From NCBI RefSeq assembly GCF_015711605.1, contig NZ_JABTEZ010000004.1, positions 434,001-498,000 of the forward strand: a stretch of 64,000 nucleotides of DNA, written 5' to 3'. Position 1 is the stretch's first letter. Each line of letters opens with the position of its first letter. Of this stretch, positions 9,293-17,008 are shown one piece after another. The notes below the pieces were generated by a model. The model made no database searches, was not told where the DNA came from, and saw only the letters and a list, made by a program, of their open reading frames with translations. The position numbers and the translations under genes are program-made. The DNA is from Planomonospora sp. ID67723 (lineage in GTDB: Bacteria > Actinomycetota > Actinomycetes > Streptosporangiales > Streptosporangiaceae).

Positions 9293-9667
9293 CTACGCAT
9301 CGGCCGCCGCCTCGCCGCGCACCTCGCGATGTACCCCGTCACGTGCCTCGTCGTGCAGCCGGATCATGAGAAGGGCGTGCGCGAGGGTCCCGCCCGCCCG
9401 TACGGCGGCGGCCACGAGAGCGGTCTCGGCGAGCTCCTCGGCCGTGGCTCCGGCCTCACGTGCCTGGCGGGTGTGGGTGTCGATGCAGTACTCGCACTGA
9501 GTGGTCAGCGCGACCCCGATCGCGACGAGCTCCCGGTAGCGGGGCGGGACCGCCCCGCTGGAGCGGCCCACGGCGTTGTGGAAATCGAGGAAGGCCGATG
9601 CCTCGGCAGGCGCCAGATCCTTCAGGCGGGGGATCAGATTCAGGTCGGATGGATGTTTGTAGCACAT
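9293..9667 (-). CDS. Carboxymuconolactone decarboxylase / AhpD-like protein
   Basis: A 124-residue helical protein with the AhpD redox motif CEYCIDTHTRQA (Cys58, Cys61, His65), followed by the helices expected of the family. AhpD-like proteins act as thiol peroxidase partners or peroxidatic proteins in the cytoplasm. It is divergent from a LysR regulator 81 bp away, the usual arrangement for control by that regulator. Confidence 0.85.
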   Translation of the reverse strand: MCYKHPSDLNLIPRLKDLAPAEASAFLDFHNAVGRSSGAVPPRYRELVAIGVALTTQCEYCIDTHTRQAREAGATAEELAETALVAAAVRAGGTLAHALLMIRLHDEARDGVHREVRGEAAADA

Positions 9668-9748
9668 GCTCCGATCACATCCCAGTCGCAGCGGCGGTGT
9701 CTAAGTCCGTCTCGGACCGGGTGGTCAACACGCTGATATCGTGCCTGC

Positions 9749-10615
9749 GTGGACCTGCGGCGGCTGCTGTACTTCGTGACGGTCGCCGAGGAGGGCAACG
9801 TCGGGCGAGCCGCCCGCAGGCTGCATATGTCGCAGCCGCCGCTGAGCCAGCGCATCCGCGAACTCGAGGCGGAGCTGGGCTGTGCGCTGTTCGAGCGGAC
9901 GCCTGCCGGGATGTGCCTCACCCGGCCCGGCGAGATCCTGCTGACCGAAGCCCGCGACCTGCTGGCCAGGGTCGACTCCGCACGCGAACGGGTCCGCGCC
10001 GCGGCGGGCGCGCAGCGCCTGGTGGTCGGCGTGCTCGGACCCGGCGAGCAGACGTTGTCGGCGCGGGTCGCGCCAGTCTTCCGGCAGGCCCATCCCGGAG
10101 CGCGGGTCGAGCTCCGCCAGGGCGGTTTCTCCGATCCGACGATGGGACTGGCGGCCGGCGCCGTCGATCTCGCGGTCACCCGGGCCCCGTTCGACACCAC
10201 CGGTCTAGTTCTCCAGGAGGTGACCGAGGAGCCGTGCGTCGTCGTGCTCCCCGCCGATCACCCGCTGTCCGGGGCGCGGGCCGTACGCCTCGCCGACCTC
10301 GCCGGGTGCTCGTGGGTGCGGCTCCCGGCGGAGGCGGACGCGCACTGGCGCGCGTTCTGGCAGCCGGTCGGCGATGCGGGCGGACCGGAGGTCCGTTCGG
10401 TGGACGAGTGCATGCACGCCGTGCTGTGGGACGGCGCCGTGGCGATGGTGCCCGCCCGGGTCGCGCAGCGCTCTCCCGCGGAGGGCGTGGTCTTCCGCCC
10501 GATCACCGACGCCCCGCCGAGCCGCCTGGTCCTCGCCTGGCGCAGGACCGAGAGCTCACCTCTGGTCTCGGCATACGCCCGGCTGCTGGCGGAGGTTCAC
10601 CGAGCGACACCATGA
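9749..10615 (+). CDS. LysR-family transcriptional regulator
   Basis: Codes for 288 residues. The winged HTH occupies residues 1-60 (DLRRLLYFVTVAEEGNVGRA, MSQPPLSQRIRELEAELG), followed by a two-lobe ligand-binding domain. GTG 9749 fits the conserved N-terminus. It is divergent from the AhpD-like gene and probably regulates it in response to an oxidant or small molecule. Its last 200 bp, including the stop, are duplicated almost perfectly at 24771-24970. Confidence 0.92.
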   Translation: MDLRRLLYFVTVAEEGNVGRAARRLHMSQPPLSQRIRELEAELGCALFERTPAGMCLTRPGEILLTEARDLLARVDSARERVRAAAGAQRLVVGVLGPGEQTLSARVAPVFRQAHPGARVELRQGGFSDPTMGLAAGAVDLAVTRAPFDTTGLVLQEVTEEPCVVVLPADHPLSGARAVRLADLAGCSWVRLPAEADAHWRAFWQPVGDAGGPEVRSVDECMHAVLWDGAVAMVPARVAQRSPAEGVVFRPITDAPPSRLVLAWRRTESSPLVSAYARLLAEVHRATP

Positions 10616-10620
10616 CCGGT
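10421..10620 (+). repeat. 200-bp duplicated segment (copy 1, native LysR 3' end)
   Basis: This stretch matches 24771-24970 base for base except at 10612 (a) versus 24962 (g). Both copies start at GTGCTG and lose similarity one base after TGACCGGT. Here it is the true 3' end of the LysR gene; there it is joined to a TnpB fragment. Confidence 0.95.
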
Positions 10621-10635
10621 GACTTGATTTCGCTG

Positions 10636-10712
10636 GAGTCAGCCAGCGGCGAGCGCTCGAGCGCGGTGGCGTAGTCGTCGAGGATCGCCGCGTACGGGCC
10701 GGGGGAGCACGA
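10636..10712 (-). pseudogene. Tyrosine recombinase (integrase) N-terminal fragment
   Basis: About 25 residues read PYAAILDDYATALERSPLAD, the start of the SAM-like core-binding domain of actinobacterial tyrosine recombinases. The frame then becomes unrelated (SEIKSP) just before the duplicated LysR segment, so the catalytic domain is lost. The call rests on a short stretch. Confidence 0.45.
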
Positions 10713-10727
10713 CGGTCCGGGACCGGG

Positions 10728-10832
10728 TTGTGTTTCCGGAAGCTGTGCAGAGGACTTGCGCGATCTCTGGGATTGTGTTTCCGGAAGCCACCCTCGGAGT
10801 CTGCTTCCGGAATTGAGGCATTCCGAAAGCAG
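10728..10832. repeat. Two 16-bp direct repeats plus a related inverted repeat
   Basis: TTGTGTTTCCGGAAGC occurs exactly at 10728-10743 and 10773-10788. A related 12-bp inverted pair lies at 10801-10812 and 10821-10832 (CTGCTTCCGGAA / TTCCGAAAGCAG). All share the core CTTCCGGAA and lie just upstream of the recombinase fragment. They may be recombinase-binding or attachment sites. Confidence 0.6.
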
Positions 10833-10934
10833 AGCAGGATCGGTTGCGCCTTCGCCCGGGCGTTTGACCTCAACTCTGGTTGAGATCGCACGATGGCGGC
10901 CGGGGCGTCGCCCCTGCATCTTGGGGAGTTGTTC

Positions 10935-11170
10935 ATGAGCACCGATTCCGGTTTCCATTCGATCATCGACTACACCGTTGACGGCTTTGACACACAGCGT
11001 GAGCTTGCCGAGGCGTTCGCGGAGATCCAAGAGCGGTGGGTGCGCTTCTACCCCGGCTACCGCTCGGCTCGTTTCCATGTGAGCACCGACGGGACCCGGG
11101 TATACAACATCGCGCACTGGGCGAGCGAGGCGGACTACCGCCGCTTCGCGGGGACCTACACCCGGCCCGA
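10935..11170 (+). pseudogene. Antibiotic biosynthesis monooxygenase (ABM) domain protein, truncated
   Basis: From ATG 10935 (GGGGAG 8 bases upstream) about 78 residues give a good ABM-type dimeric alpha/beta domain: FHSIIDYTVDGFD, RFYPGYRSARFHVS, YNIAHWASEADYRRFAG. After YTRP the frame runs into the DsbA-like sequence of the next entry in the wrong reading frame. The end of the ABM domain is therefore replaced and the protein is probably inactive. Confidence 0.65.
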
Positions 11171-11172
11171 CC

Positions 11173-11670
11173 GCCGCGGAGGCCATGGCCGGCTGGTGGG
11201 GCGAGCAGGCGCCCGCCCGCATCGCCCGCATCCGGTCCGTGGGCGCCGCCGAAGGCCTGGAACTGAACCTGCATCTGGCCCGCCCGGTCAACACCCTCGA
11301 CGCGCACCGGCTGGTCAAGCTCGCCGCCGACCGCGACCGGGCCGACCAGATGATGGAGCTGCTGCTGCACGCGTACCACACCGAGGGACACAACGTGGCC
11401 GACGCGCAGGTCCTGCAGCGCCTCGGCGGCGAGGCCGGGCTGGACACCAGGGAGGTGCGCATTGTGCTGGACGGCGACGACTACGCCGACGAGGTACGCG
11501 CCGACCGGCGCCACGCGGCAGAGCACGGCATCACCGGCGTGCCCAGCCTCGTGATCGACGGCCGCCCGCCGGTCTCCGGAGTCCAGCCCGTCGCCGATCT
11601 GCAAGGGCTCCTGCGGAACGAACCGGCCGGCTCACACGGCGTTCTGATCAACCCTGACCGGCCTGGCTGA
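11173..11670 (+). pseudogene. FrnE/DsbA-family oxidoreductase, C-terminal part
   Basis: About 165 residues match the helical insert and thioredoxin tail of FrnE-like DsbA proteins: ARPVNTLDAHRLVKLAADRD, LLLHAYHTEGHNVAD, ADEVRADRRHAAEHGITGVP, SLVIDG (cis-Pro loop). The N-terminal thioredoxin strand with its CxxC or SxxC site is missing. A start at ATG 11185 could still give a short product. The junction with the ABM piece lies near 11165-11182. Confidence 0.7.
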
Positions 11671-11736
11671 CAGACGACTCCGGTCATGCCTGTTGCACCG
11701 TCTCGACATCTCTTTCTGAAAGGAATCTCACCAGCG

Positions 11737-12321
11737 ATGGACATCGGTATCGGGTTGCCCGGGCATGCTCGGTGGACCGAAGGCACAACCTTGGTGGAGT
11801 GGGCACGCCGTGCCGAAGCACGCGGCTTTTCCACCCTCAGCGTCAGTGACCGTCTGGCCTGGTCGACGCCGGAGCCTTTGATCGCTTTGGCCGGCCACAC
11901 CCGGCGGGCCCGCCCTGCTGTTCGGCGGCAACTCGAAGGCGACCCTGCGCCGCATCGCCTCGCACGGAACGGGACGGATCGCCGGCGACGCGACCGTACA
12001 GGACGTGCAGGACTTCGCACCCCAGATCCGGAAGGCTTGGGAAGCGGCCGGCAGAGCCGGCGCGCCTCGCCTGGTGGCGTCGGTGATGTACGCGCTCGGC
12101 TCCGATGCCGAGGCTGCGATCTCCGATGCCATCGGCTCTTACTACGCCTTCGCCGGCGACGAGTACGCGCAGTACGGCATCTCCATCGCCTACACCGAAC
12201 CGGAACAGATCACCGCCGCGATCACCGCCTCGACCAGATCGGCTGTGACGAACTGATCTTCATGGGCAACGATCCGGATCCCGCACAGGTGGACCTCCTG
12301 GCCGAGGTCATCGGCCTCTGA
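11737..12321 (+). pseudogene. LLM-class flavin-dependent oxidoreductase, deleted and frameshifted
   Basis: ATG 11737 follows AAAGGA. The first 54 residues are a normal luciferase-like N-terminus (MDIGIGLPGHARWTEGTTLV). Near 11900 the sequence jumps to the C-terminal third in another frame (LFGGNSKATLRRIASHGTGR). Near 12230 it shifts back to finish DQIGCDELIFMGND...EVIGL. About 120 residues are missing, with two frame changes. An intact member (about 290 residues) would oxidise substrates with F420 or FMN. Confidence 0.75.
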
Positions 12322-12531
12322 CCGCGGGCCGAGACGGGCGAGACGGCCAGCTGACAGTCACCTCGCCCATGCGACATCCATTGACCTCCGACGAAGCCCC
12401 GCGTGGCTGGAAGAGGGCTCGTCGCAGGTCCGCCCCCGGGCAACCCGCGCTGCGCTGCTGCTGACCACCGGTCGCCGACGGCGGGCTTACAACTCCCAGC
12501 AAAATGACCTTGGCCGTATCCACCCTCCCGG

Positions 12532-12740
12532 ATGATCGTTGATCTGCGTGTGAGGAAGGGTGGGCAGCCTCCGTGGATCGTCTCGGACGGCCTGTGGGAG
12601 CGGATCGAGCCGCTGTTGCCGAAGACGGAGCGACGGCAGCGCTACCCCGGGCGCAAGCGGCTGGATGACCGCAAGGCGCTGTGCGGCGGAAAGACGGGTT
12701 CTGAGCATCATGTGATCGCCGACGGTGACCTGGAGGCCTA
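12532..12740 (+). pseudogene. IS5-type transposase N-terminal fragment
   Basis: Reads WIVSDGLWERIEPLLPKTER, the N-terminal signature of IS5-group transposases, with RYPGRKRLDDRKALCG. It then jumps to a later KTGSEHHVIADGD segment. Most of the DDE core is absent. Confidence 0.75.
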
Positions 12741-12741
12741 A

Positions 12742-12816
12742 TGGCGATCCCACCTCGCACGCGAACACCAGCGCATCCACCACGGCTACCAGGGCGAATA
12801 CAACCTCACCGCCTGA
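12742..12816 (+). pseudogene. Transposase C-terminal scrap
   Basis: Twenty-four residues ending WRSHLAREHQRIHHGYQGEY then NLTA and stop resemble the extreme C-terminus of an actinobacterial DDE transposase. A possible IS end follows directly (see repeat at 12823). Family assignment is uncertain. Confidence 0.4.
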
Positions 12817-12822
12817 TCAACG

Positions 12823-12850
12823 CAGTTGCTCGGAACGAACTACACCCTTC
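12823..12850 (+). repeat. 28-bp direct repeat, copy 1 (left of aph gene)
   Basis: CAGTTGCTCGGAACGAACTA... matches CAGTCACTCAGAACGAACTG... at 13970-13998 with a few differences. Both contain AACGAACTRCACCC. It follows a transposase stop by six bases, so it is probably an IS terminal sequence. Confidence 0.6.
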
Positions 12851-13777
12851 TCATCTCCGCCGGAGCAGCAGCGCCATAGCGATGGCGACTTGGGCAGGTT
12901 CGAGGGTGGTCTTGCCGTCGTCGATGTCCCACAGGGCGTTTTGCAGCACGCGGCCGAGGGTCCATCCCACCGCTCGCCCCCGGTCGAGACCGAGGATCTC
13001 GGTCAGCAAGTCGAAGCGGCGCAGCACCGCGCGAGCCACATCGCCGGTGGCCTCCACCTCTTCCCACCGGTTGTCCAGTGCCGGCAGCAACTCGAACCCC
13101 GGGTGGCCCGCCAGCGGTTCGGGGTCGATGGCCAGCCAGGGTTCCCGTTCCCCCGCCAGGACGTTGTCGTAGTGCAGGTCCCAGTGCAGCAGGCGGTCGC
13201 CGGGTTCGCCGATCAGTTCGGCCACGGCGGACGCGCAGGTGCGCACCAGTCGCTGTTCGTCGGGATCCCGCAGTGCCGGTACGGCTTGCGGGACCCGGTC
13301 GAGCATGGCCGCGGCGATGTCGGACAGCCGTCGCAGATGCCTTGGAGCAGGCAACGAGGTCAGACGGGCCAGCAGTTCGGCCAGGATCTGCACAGCCGCA
13401 TCATCGTCGGCCACTGAGGACAGGGGCCGGGTCGCATCCAGGCGTTCCAGCAACTGCGTGCCGCTTATCTCGTCATAGTCGAGCAGGCGCACAATGCCGT
13501 TGCCTTTCCACGCCCGCAGGCCGGCGGCGGTGCCGGCGGTCTCCTCCCGCAGCTGCTGGAGCTTGAGGGCGGCAGGTGTCCCGTCGGCCTGAAGTACAGG
13601 CAGCACCAGCGAGGCCATGCCGTATGCGGCCGGGCCGTCAGGCCGCAGTCCCCAGCGGTCCAGGAACTTGCCGCCGAGACGCGGCAGATCGGTGATCCAG
13701 GTGCGCGCCTCGGCGCCGTTGGCGGCATACGACGCGGCGAACAGGGCGGGAACGTCCATGCGGGTCGAGGTGTTCAT
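12851..13777 (-). CDS. Aminoglycoside/hydroxyurea phosphotransferase, APH(6)-like
   Basis: Codes for 308 residues. The kinase-like fold has Lys72 in ALKLQQL and the catalytic loop HWDLHYDN (Asp200, Asn205). The metal-binding Asp218 lies in AIDPEPLAG. These fit the APH(6)/Fam family, which phosphorylates streptomycin or hydroxyurea with ATP in the cytoplasm. I chose the ATG at 13777 because AAGGAG stands nine bases before it; an in-frame ATG at 13786 directly abuts that site. It is flanked by direct repeats and IS scraps, consistent with acquisition as a cassette. The actual substrate is not proven. Confidence 0.85.
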   Translation of the reverse strand: MNTSTRMDVPALFAASYAANGAEARTWITDLPRLGGKFLDRWGLRPDGPAAYGMASLVLPVLQADGTPAALKLQQLREETAGTAAGLRAWKGNGIVRLLDYDEISGTQLLERLDATRPLSSVADDDAAVQILAELLARLTSLPAPRHLRRLSDIAAAMLDRVPQAVPALRDPDEQRLVRTCASAVAELIGEPGDRLLHWDLHYDNVLAGEREPWLAIDPEPLAGHPGFELLPALDNRWEEVEATGDVARAVLRRFDLLTEILGLDRGRAVGWTLGRVLQNALWDIDDGKTTLEPAQVAIAMALLLRRR

Positions 13778-13969
13778 GGAAGACATCTCCTTCGTGGGTC
13801 CGGGGCGGAGCTGCGACAAACGAAGGAGATCCGGAGGTGCCCGGTTACCGGGCAGGCGTCAAAGCATGCCCTCACCCTACCCGGGCGCGATCACATCCGA
13901 TCGGAGACGGCTCTGACACTTGCGCGGAGTTCTCGGGGTGGCGCAAGGCACCCGCTTCCTCTCTGGGAG

Positions 13970-13998
13970 CAGTCACTCAGAACGAACTGCACCCATTC
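13970..13998 (+). repeat. 28-bp direct repeat, copy 2 (right of aph gene)
   Basis: This is the partner of 12823-12850 in the same orientation. The two lie about 1.15 kb apart and bracket the phosphotransferase gene. The 346-bp gap 13778-14124 that holds it shows nothing else recognisable. Confidence 0.6.
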
Positions 13999-14124
13999 CA
14001 AAATGAACGGTGTGCTGGTTTCAGGCGGGAAACGCCCGCCGGGCGGCTCCCGTCATGCAGAGATCGCTCAACGCCGATAGCTGAACCGCTACCCCGCACT
14101 GCCTTGGGCGGGCAGGTTGGGATC

Positions 14125-14925
14125 ATGGATCTTGGTTTCCGTGGTGAGGTGGCCGATCTCTACCACCGGTACCGGCGCGGTTATCCCCCGGCCGTCATCG
14201 ACTCGCTGGTGGAGTCGTTCGGTCTCACCGGGGACGACACCGTCGTCGACCTCGGCTGCGGGACCGGTCAACTGGCCCTGCCGATCGCCAGACAGGTGCG
14301 GGCGGTCGTCGGCCTGGACCCGGAACCCGACATGCTCCTCCGCGCCCGGCGTGCTGCCGACGAACAGGGGGTCGCCAATGTGAGCTGGATGATCGGGGCC
14401 GACACCGACACGCCGACACTGGGCAGGCTGCTCGGCGACGGGACCGTGGGCGCAGTAACCATCGGTCAGGCCCTGCACTGGATGGACCACGACAGACTGT
14501 TCCACACACTGGCTCCGCTGGTGCGCCCCGGCGGAGGCGTGGCCGTGCTGGCCAACGGGACCCCGCTCTGGCAGCAGGACACTGCCTGGTCGCGGGCGCT
14601 GCGCGACGTCCTGGAGCAGTGGTGCGGTCGCAAGCTCACCCGCACCTGCGGCACCGACGAAGAGAGCCGGAGGCGATACGGCACGAGCCTGGCCGCCGCC
14701 GGGTTCGAGGTGCACGAGACCGGTGTCGACTACACCGACGAACTGGACCTCGACCGGATCGTGGGCAGCGTCTACTCGGCACTTCCCGTCGATGAGCTTC
14801 CCGCCCCGGACCGCAGGCCCTCCTTCGCCGAGCAGGTCCGCTGTGCGCTGGAGCCGTATGCGCCGTTCACCGAGCACGTCCGCGTGGCGACGCTGATCGG
14901 TCGGACTCACGCCGCAACCTCGTGA
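14125..14925 (+). CDS. Class I SAM-dependent methyltransferase
   Basis: Codes for 266 residues from ATG 14125. SAM motif I is VVDLGCGTGQLALPIA (about residues 38-53), followed by GLDPEPDM (acidic residue for the ribose), IGQALHWMD and LVRPGGGVAVL. These are typical of a type-11 methyltransferase acting on a small molecule. Upstream codons stay open but lack a ribosome site and similarity. It lies downstream of the aph gene in opposite orientation, so the two are convergent with nothing but scraps around them. Confidence 0.85.
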   Translation: MDLGFRGEVADLYHRYRRGYPPAVIDSLVESFGLTGDDTVVDLGCGTGQLALPIARQVRAVVGLDPEPDMLLRARRAADEQGVANVSWMIGADTDTPTLGRLLGDGTVGAVTIGQALHWMDHDRLFHTLAPLVRPGGGVAVLANGTPLWQQDTAWSRALRDVLEQWCGRKLTRTCGTDEESRRRYGTSLAAAGFEVHETGVDYTDELDLDRIVGSVYSALPVDELPAPDRRPSFAEQVRCALEPYAPFTEHVRVATLIGRTHAATS

Positions 14926-14930
14926 TCATC

Positions 14931-15110
14931 TCAACATGGGGTTCGGAGGCGGCGCAGGCAGATGATGCTGCACGCCAGGTCGAGCAGGCCCTGCCGGAGA
15001 TCGGCACGGTGTTCGTAGCGGACGCGTAACCGTTTGAACGGGTGCAGCCGGGCGAAGGTCCGCTCGACCACCCACCGGATGGCGCCCAGCCCGGAGCCGT
15101 GCGGGGCGCG
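14931..15110 (-). pseudogene. IS5-type transposase C-terminal fragment
   Basis: Reads PHGSGLGAIRWVVERTFARL then HPFKRLRVRYEHRADLRQGL and ends IICLRRLR, the standard C-terminus with the final catalytic Glu of IS5-group transposases. The sequence upstream of PHG is unrelated. It does not overlap the piece at 8907-9052 (which ends at TPHG), so both could derive from one element type. Confidence 0.8.
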
Positions 15111-15231
15111 CCACCGATACAGCGCATCGGCCGCGGCGACGACCGCCGCGATCAGGCCCGCCATCCAGCCCCAGGTCCGGCTGCTGATCATCGGAGGCTC
15201 CGGAGCGCAGGACCGCGCGCGGGGACATGCC

Positions 15232-15265
15232 GCTGCCCGCCGGGCGTGGAGGCCGGGCGGGCAGC
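15232..15265 (-). terminator. Hairpin after the FG-GAP gene
   Basis: GCTGCCCGCC (15232-15241) pairs with GGCGGGCAGC (15256-15265) across a 14-base loop, 82 bases beyond the stop of the FG-GAP gene. Confidence 0.45.
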
Positions 15266-15346
15266 AGTCGTTCCTGTCGGCCGCCTTCGGATGCTTGGTT
15301 GCTCTGCTGGGCGTGGCTCCGGGAGCCTTTGACCGCGTCGGTCGGC

Positions 15347-16765
15347 TTATTTCAGTAGAAATCCGCCGAAATTAGCCTGGGTCGAGTTGAGGCCGTACGA
15401 GCTGGGGTGGACGGCTTGGGCGGTGGTGGCCGAGACGCCGGTGGCCGAGCCGTGCAAGACGGCCAGCATGCCGCTGCCCCCGTTCTTGGCGGGGGTGCCG
15501 ACGATGACCTCGCCCCTGCCGTCACCGGTGACGTCGATGATCGTGATGGCCTGTCCGAAGTGGTCACCGGGCCTGGACTGTTCACGGATCGGGTCGGGCG
15601 CGGAGGTCCCGCCGCCGGTGGTCCCGACGCCGTCCTGCGTGATGATCTGAGCGTGTTTGACCACCGGACCGTTGGCGGAGCCGGGGATCACCATGACGGC
15701 GCCGGCCTCGCTGTGGCCGGAGACGGTGGCCTTGGCGGCACCGACGGCGATCTCGGCCCAGCCGTCGCCGTTGACGTCGCCCACGGCCAGGCCCGGGCCC
15801 AGTTCGGCGGCGTTGGGTAGCGAGGACAGGTCGATGGTGTGGCCGGGGGCGGGGGACGGGCCGGTGGCCCTGCCGTACCAGACCTGCAGCGAGGCGGTGC
15901 TCGGGGTGAGCATGACCAGGTCGGTGTGCCCGTCGCCGTTGACGTTGCCCATCGCCAGCTTGGAGTCGTTCTTCGGGCAGCCGTGGCCGGGGGAGGGAGG
16001 CGAGGTGCAGGTGGACGGCGAACCCAGCGTGGTGAGCTTTACCGGGGCCCGGTGCGGATCATCGATGAGCCACAGGTGGGGCCCGGGCTCCCCTTCGCCG
16101 GAGTGCCTGCTGGCGACGACCGCCATCTCCAGCTTGCCGTCGCCGTCGATGTCGCCGGCGGCGGCGCTCGTCTCGTGGGAGATATAGCTTCGATCTTCGA
16201 AGTCGGGGTAGACGGGCTTCGCGTCCCTGTTGTACCAGCCGCCGACGCGGAACCAGTAGCCGCCCCTTGTGGGTCCGACCATGTCGGTTCCCGGCTGGTC
16301 GTCGAACTGGCCGCCGGTCAGTCCCCAGGGGCCCAGGAGGGGTCCGATGACGCGGCGCTCGATCGTGGTGGCTCCCTGGGAGGTCCAGGAGTCGACCTGC
16401 ATGTCGTAATGTCCTTCGGAGACGAGGTCGGTCCTGCCGTCGGAGTCCACGTCGGCAGCGCTTACATGTCGGCCCCACCCCGTGCAGGGTCCCCAGCTCG
16501 TGCAGCCTGGCGCGGGGCGGATGATGTGCCGGTGGCTGGTGAGCCCGTCCGGCCCGCCGAAGAGGACGGCTATCAGGCCGGAGTTCCCCGTGCCGGGATA
16601 GCCGGGGTAGCTCGGGCTGCCGACGGCCAGGTCGTTGTAGCCGTCGCCGTTGAAGTCGGTGTTCCCCGGCGCCGGGGCGGACGCCCGCGCCGGCCCGTGC
16701 GGGGCGGTCAGGGTCGTCACCAGGGCCAGCAGCACCGCCGACCGCACGATCTTCTGGGCATTCAT
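15347..16765 (-). CDS. Secreted FG-GAP / integrin-like beta-propeller protein
   Basis: Codes for 472 residues. A signal peptide (KIVRSAVLLALVTTLTAPHG...) precedes six to seven FG-GAP blades, each with a Ca2+-binding DxDxDG loop: DFNGDGYNDLAVG, DVDSDGRTDLV, DIDGDGKLEMAV, NVNGDGHTDLV, DVNGDGWAEIAVG and DVTGDGRGEVIVG. ATG 16765 was chosen because it begins a proper signal peptide; no clear ribosome site precedes it. Such secreted propellers bind ligands or surfaces. A truncated paralogue lies at 35632-35850. Confidence 0.9.
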   Translation of the reverse strand: MNAQKIVRSAVLLALVTTLTAPHGPARASAPAPGNTDFNGDGYNDLAVGSPSYPGYPGTGNSGLIAVLFGGPDGLTSHRHIIRPAPGCTSWGPCTGWGRHVSAADVDSDGRTDLVSEGHYDMQVDSWTSQGATTIERRVIGPLLGPWGLTGGQFDDQPGTDMVGPTRGGYWFRVGGWYNRDAKPVYPDFEDRSYISHETSAAAGDIDGDGKLEMAVVASRHSGEGEPGPHLWLIDDPHRAPVKLTTLGSPSTCTSPPSPGHGCPKNDSKLAMGNVNGDGHTDLVMLTPSTASLQVWYGRATGPSPAPGHTIDLSSLPNAAELGPGLAVGDVNGDGWAEIAVGAAKATVSGHSEAGAVMVIPGSANGPVVKHAQIITQDGVGTTGGGTSAPDPIREQSRPGDHFGQAITIIDVTGDGRGEVIVGTPAKNGGSGMLAVLHGSATGVSATTAQAVHPSSYGLNSTQANFGGFLLK

Positions 16766-17008
16766 GGAACGGATTCTGATGGGCCGGGGCAGACCTGGCG
16801 TCACCCGTACGGCCGACCTGCCGCCCGCCCTCCGGGTGACACGACACACCGGACAGCCCACGCCGCAGGGACACCGAACCGGGGATCGATCTGCGACGGG
16901 ACCGTTTCGGGGCAGGCGGGACAAGCGTCGGCCGCCTGATAGCGGGCCGGTCCTTCGAGTTCCGCGAACCGTGGGAGGTCCTGCGCGGCCCCCACGAGGA
17001 GCGGACGG

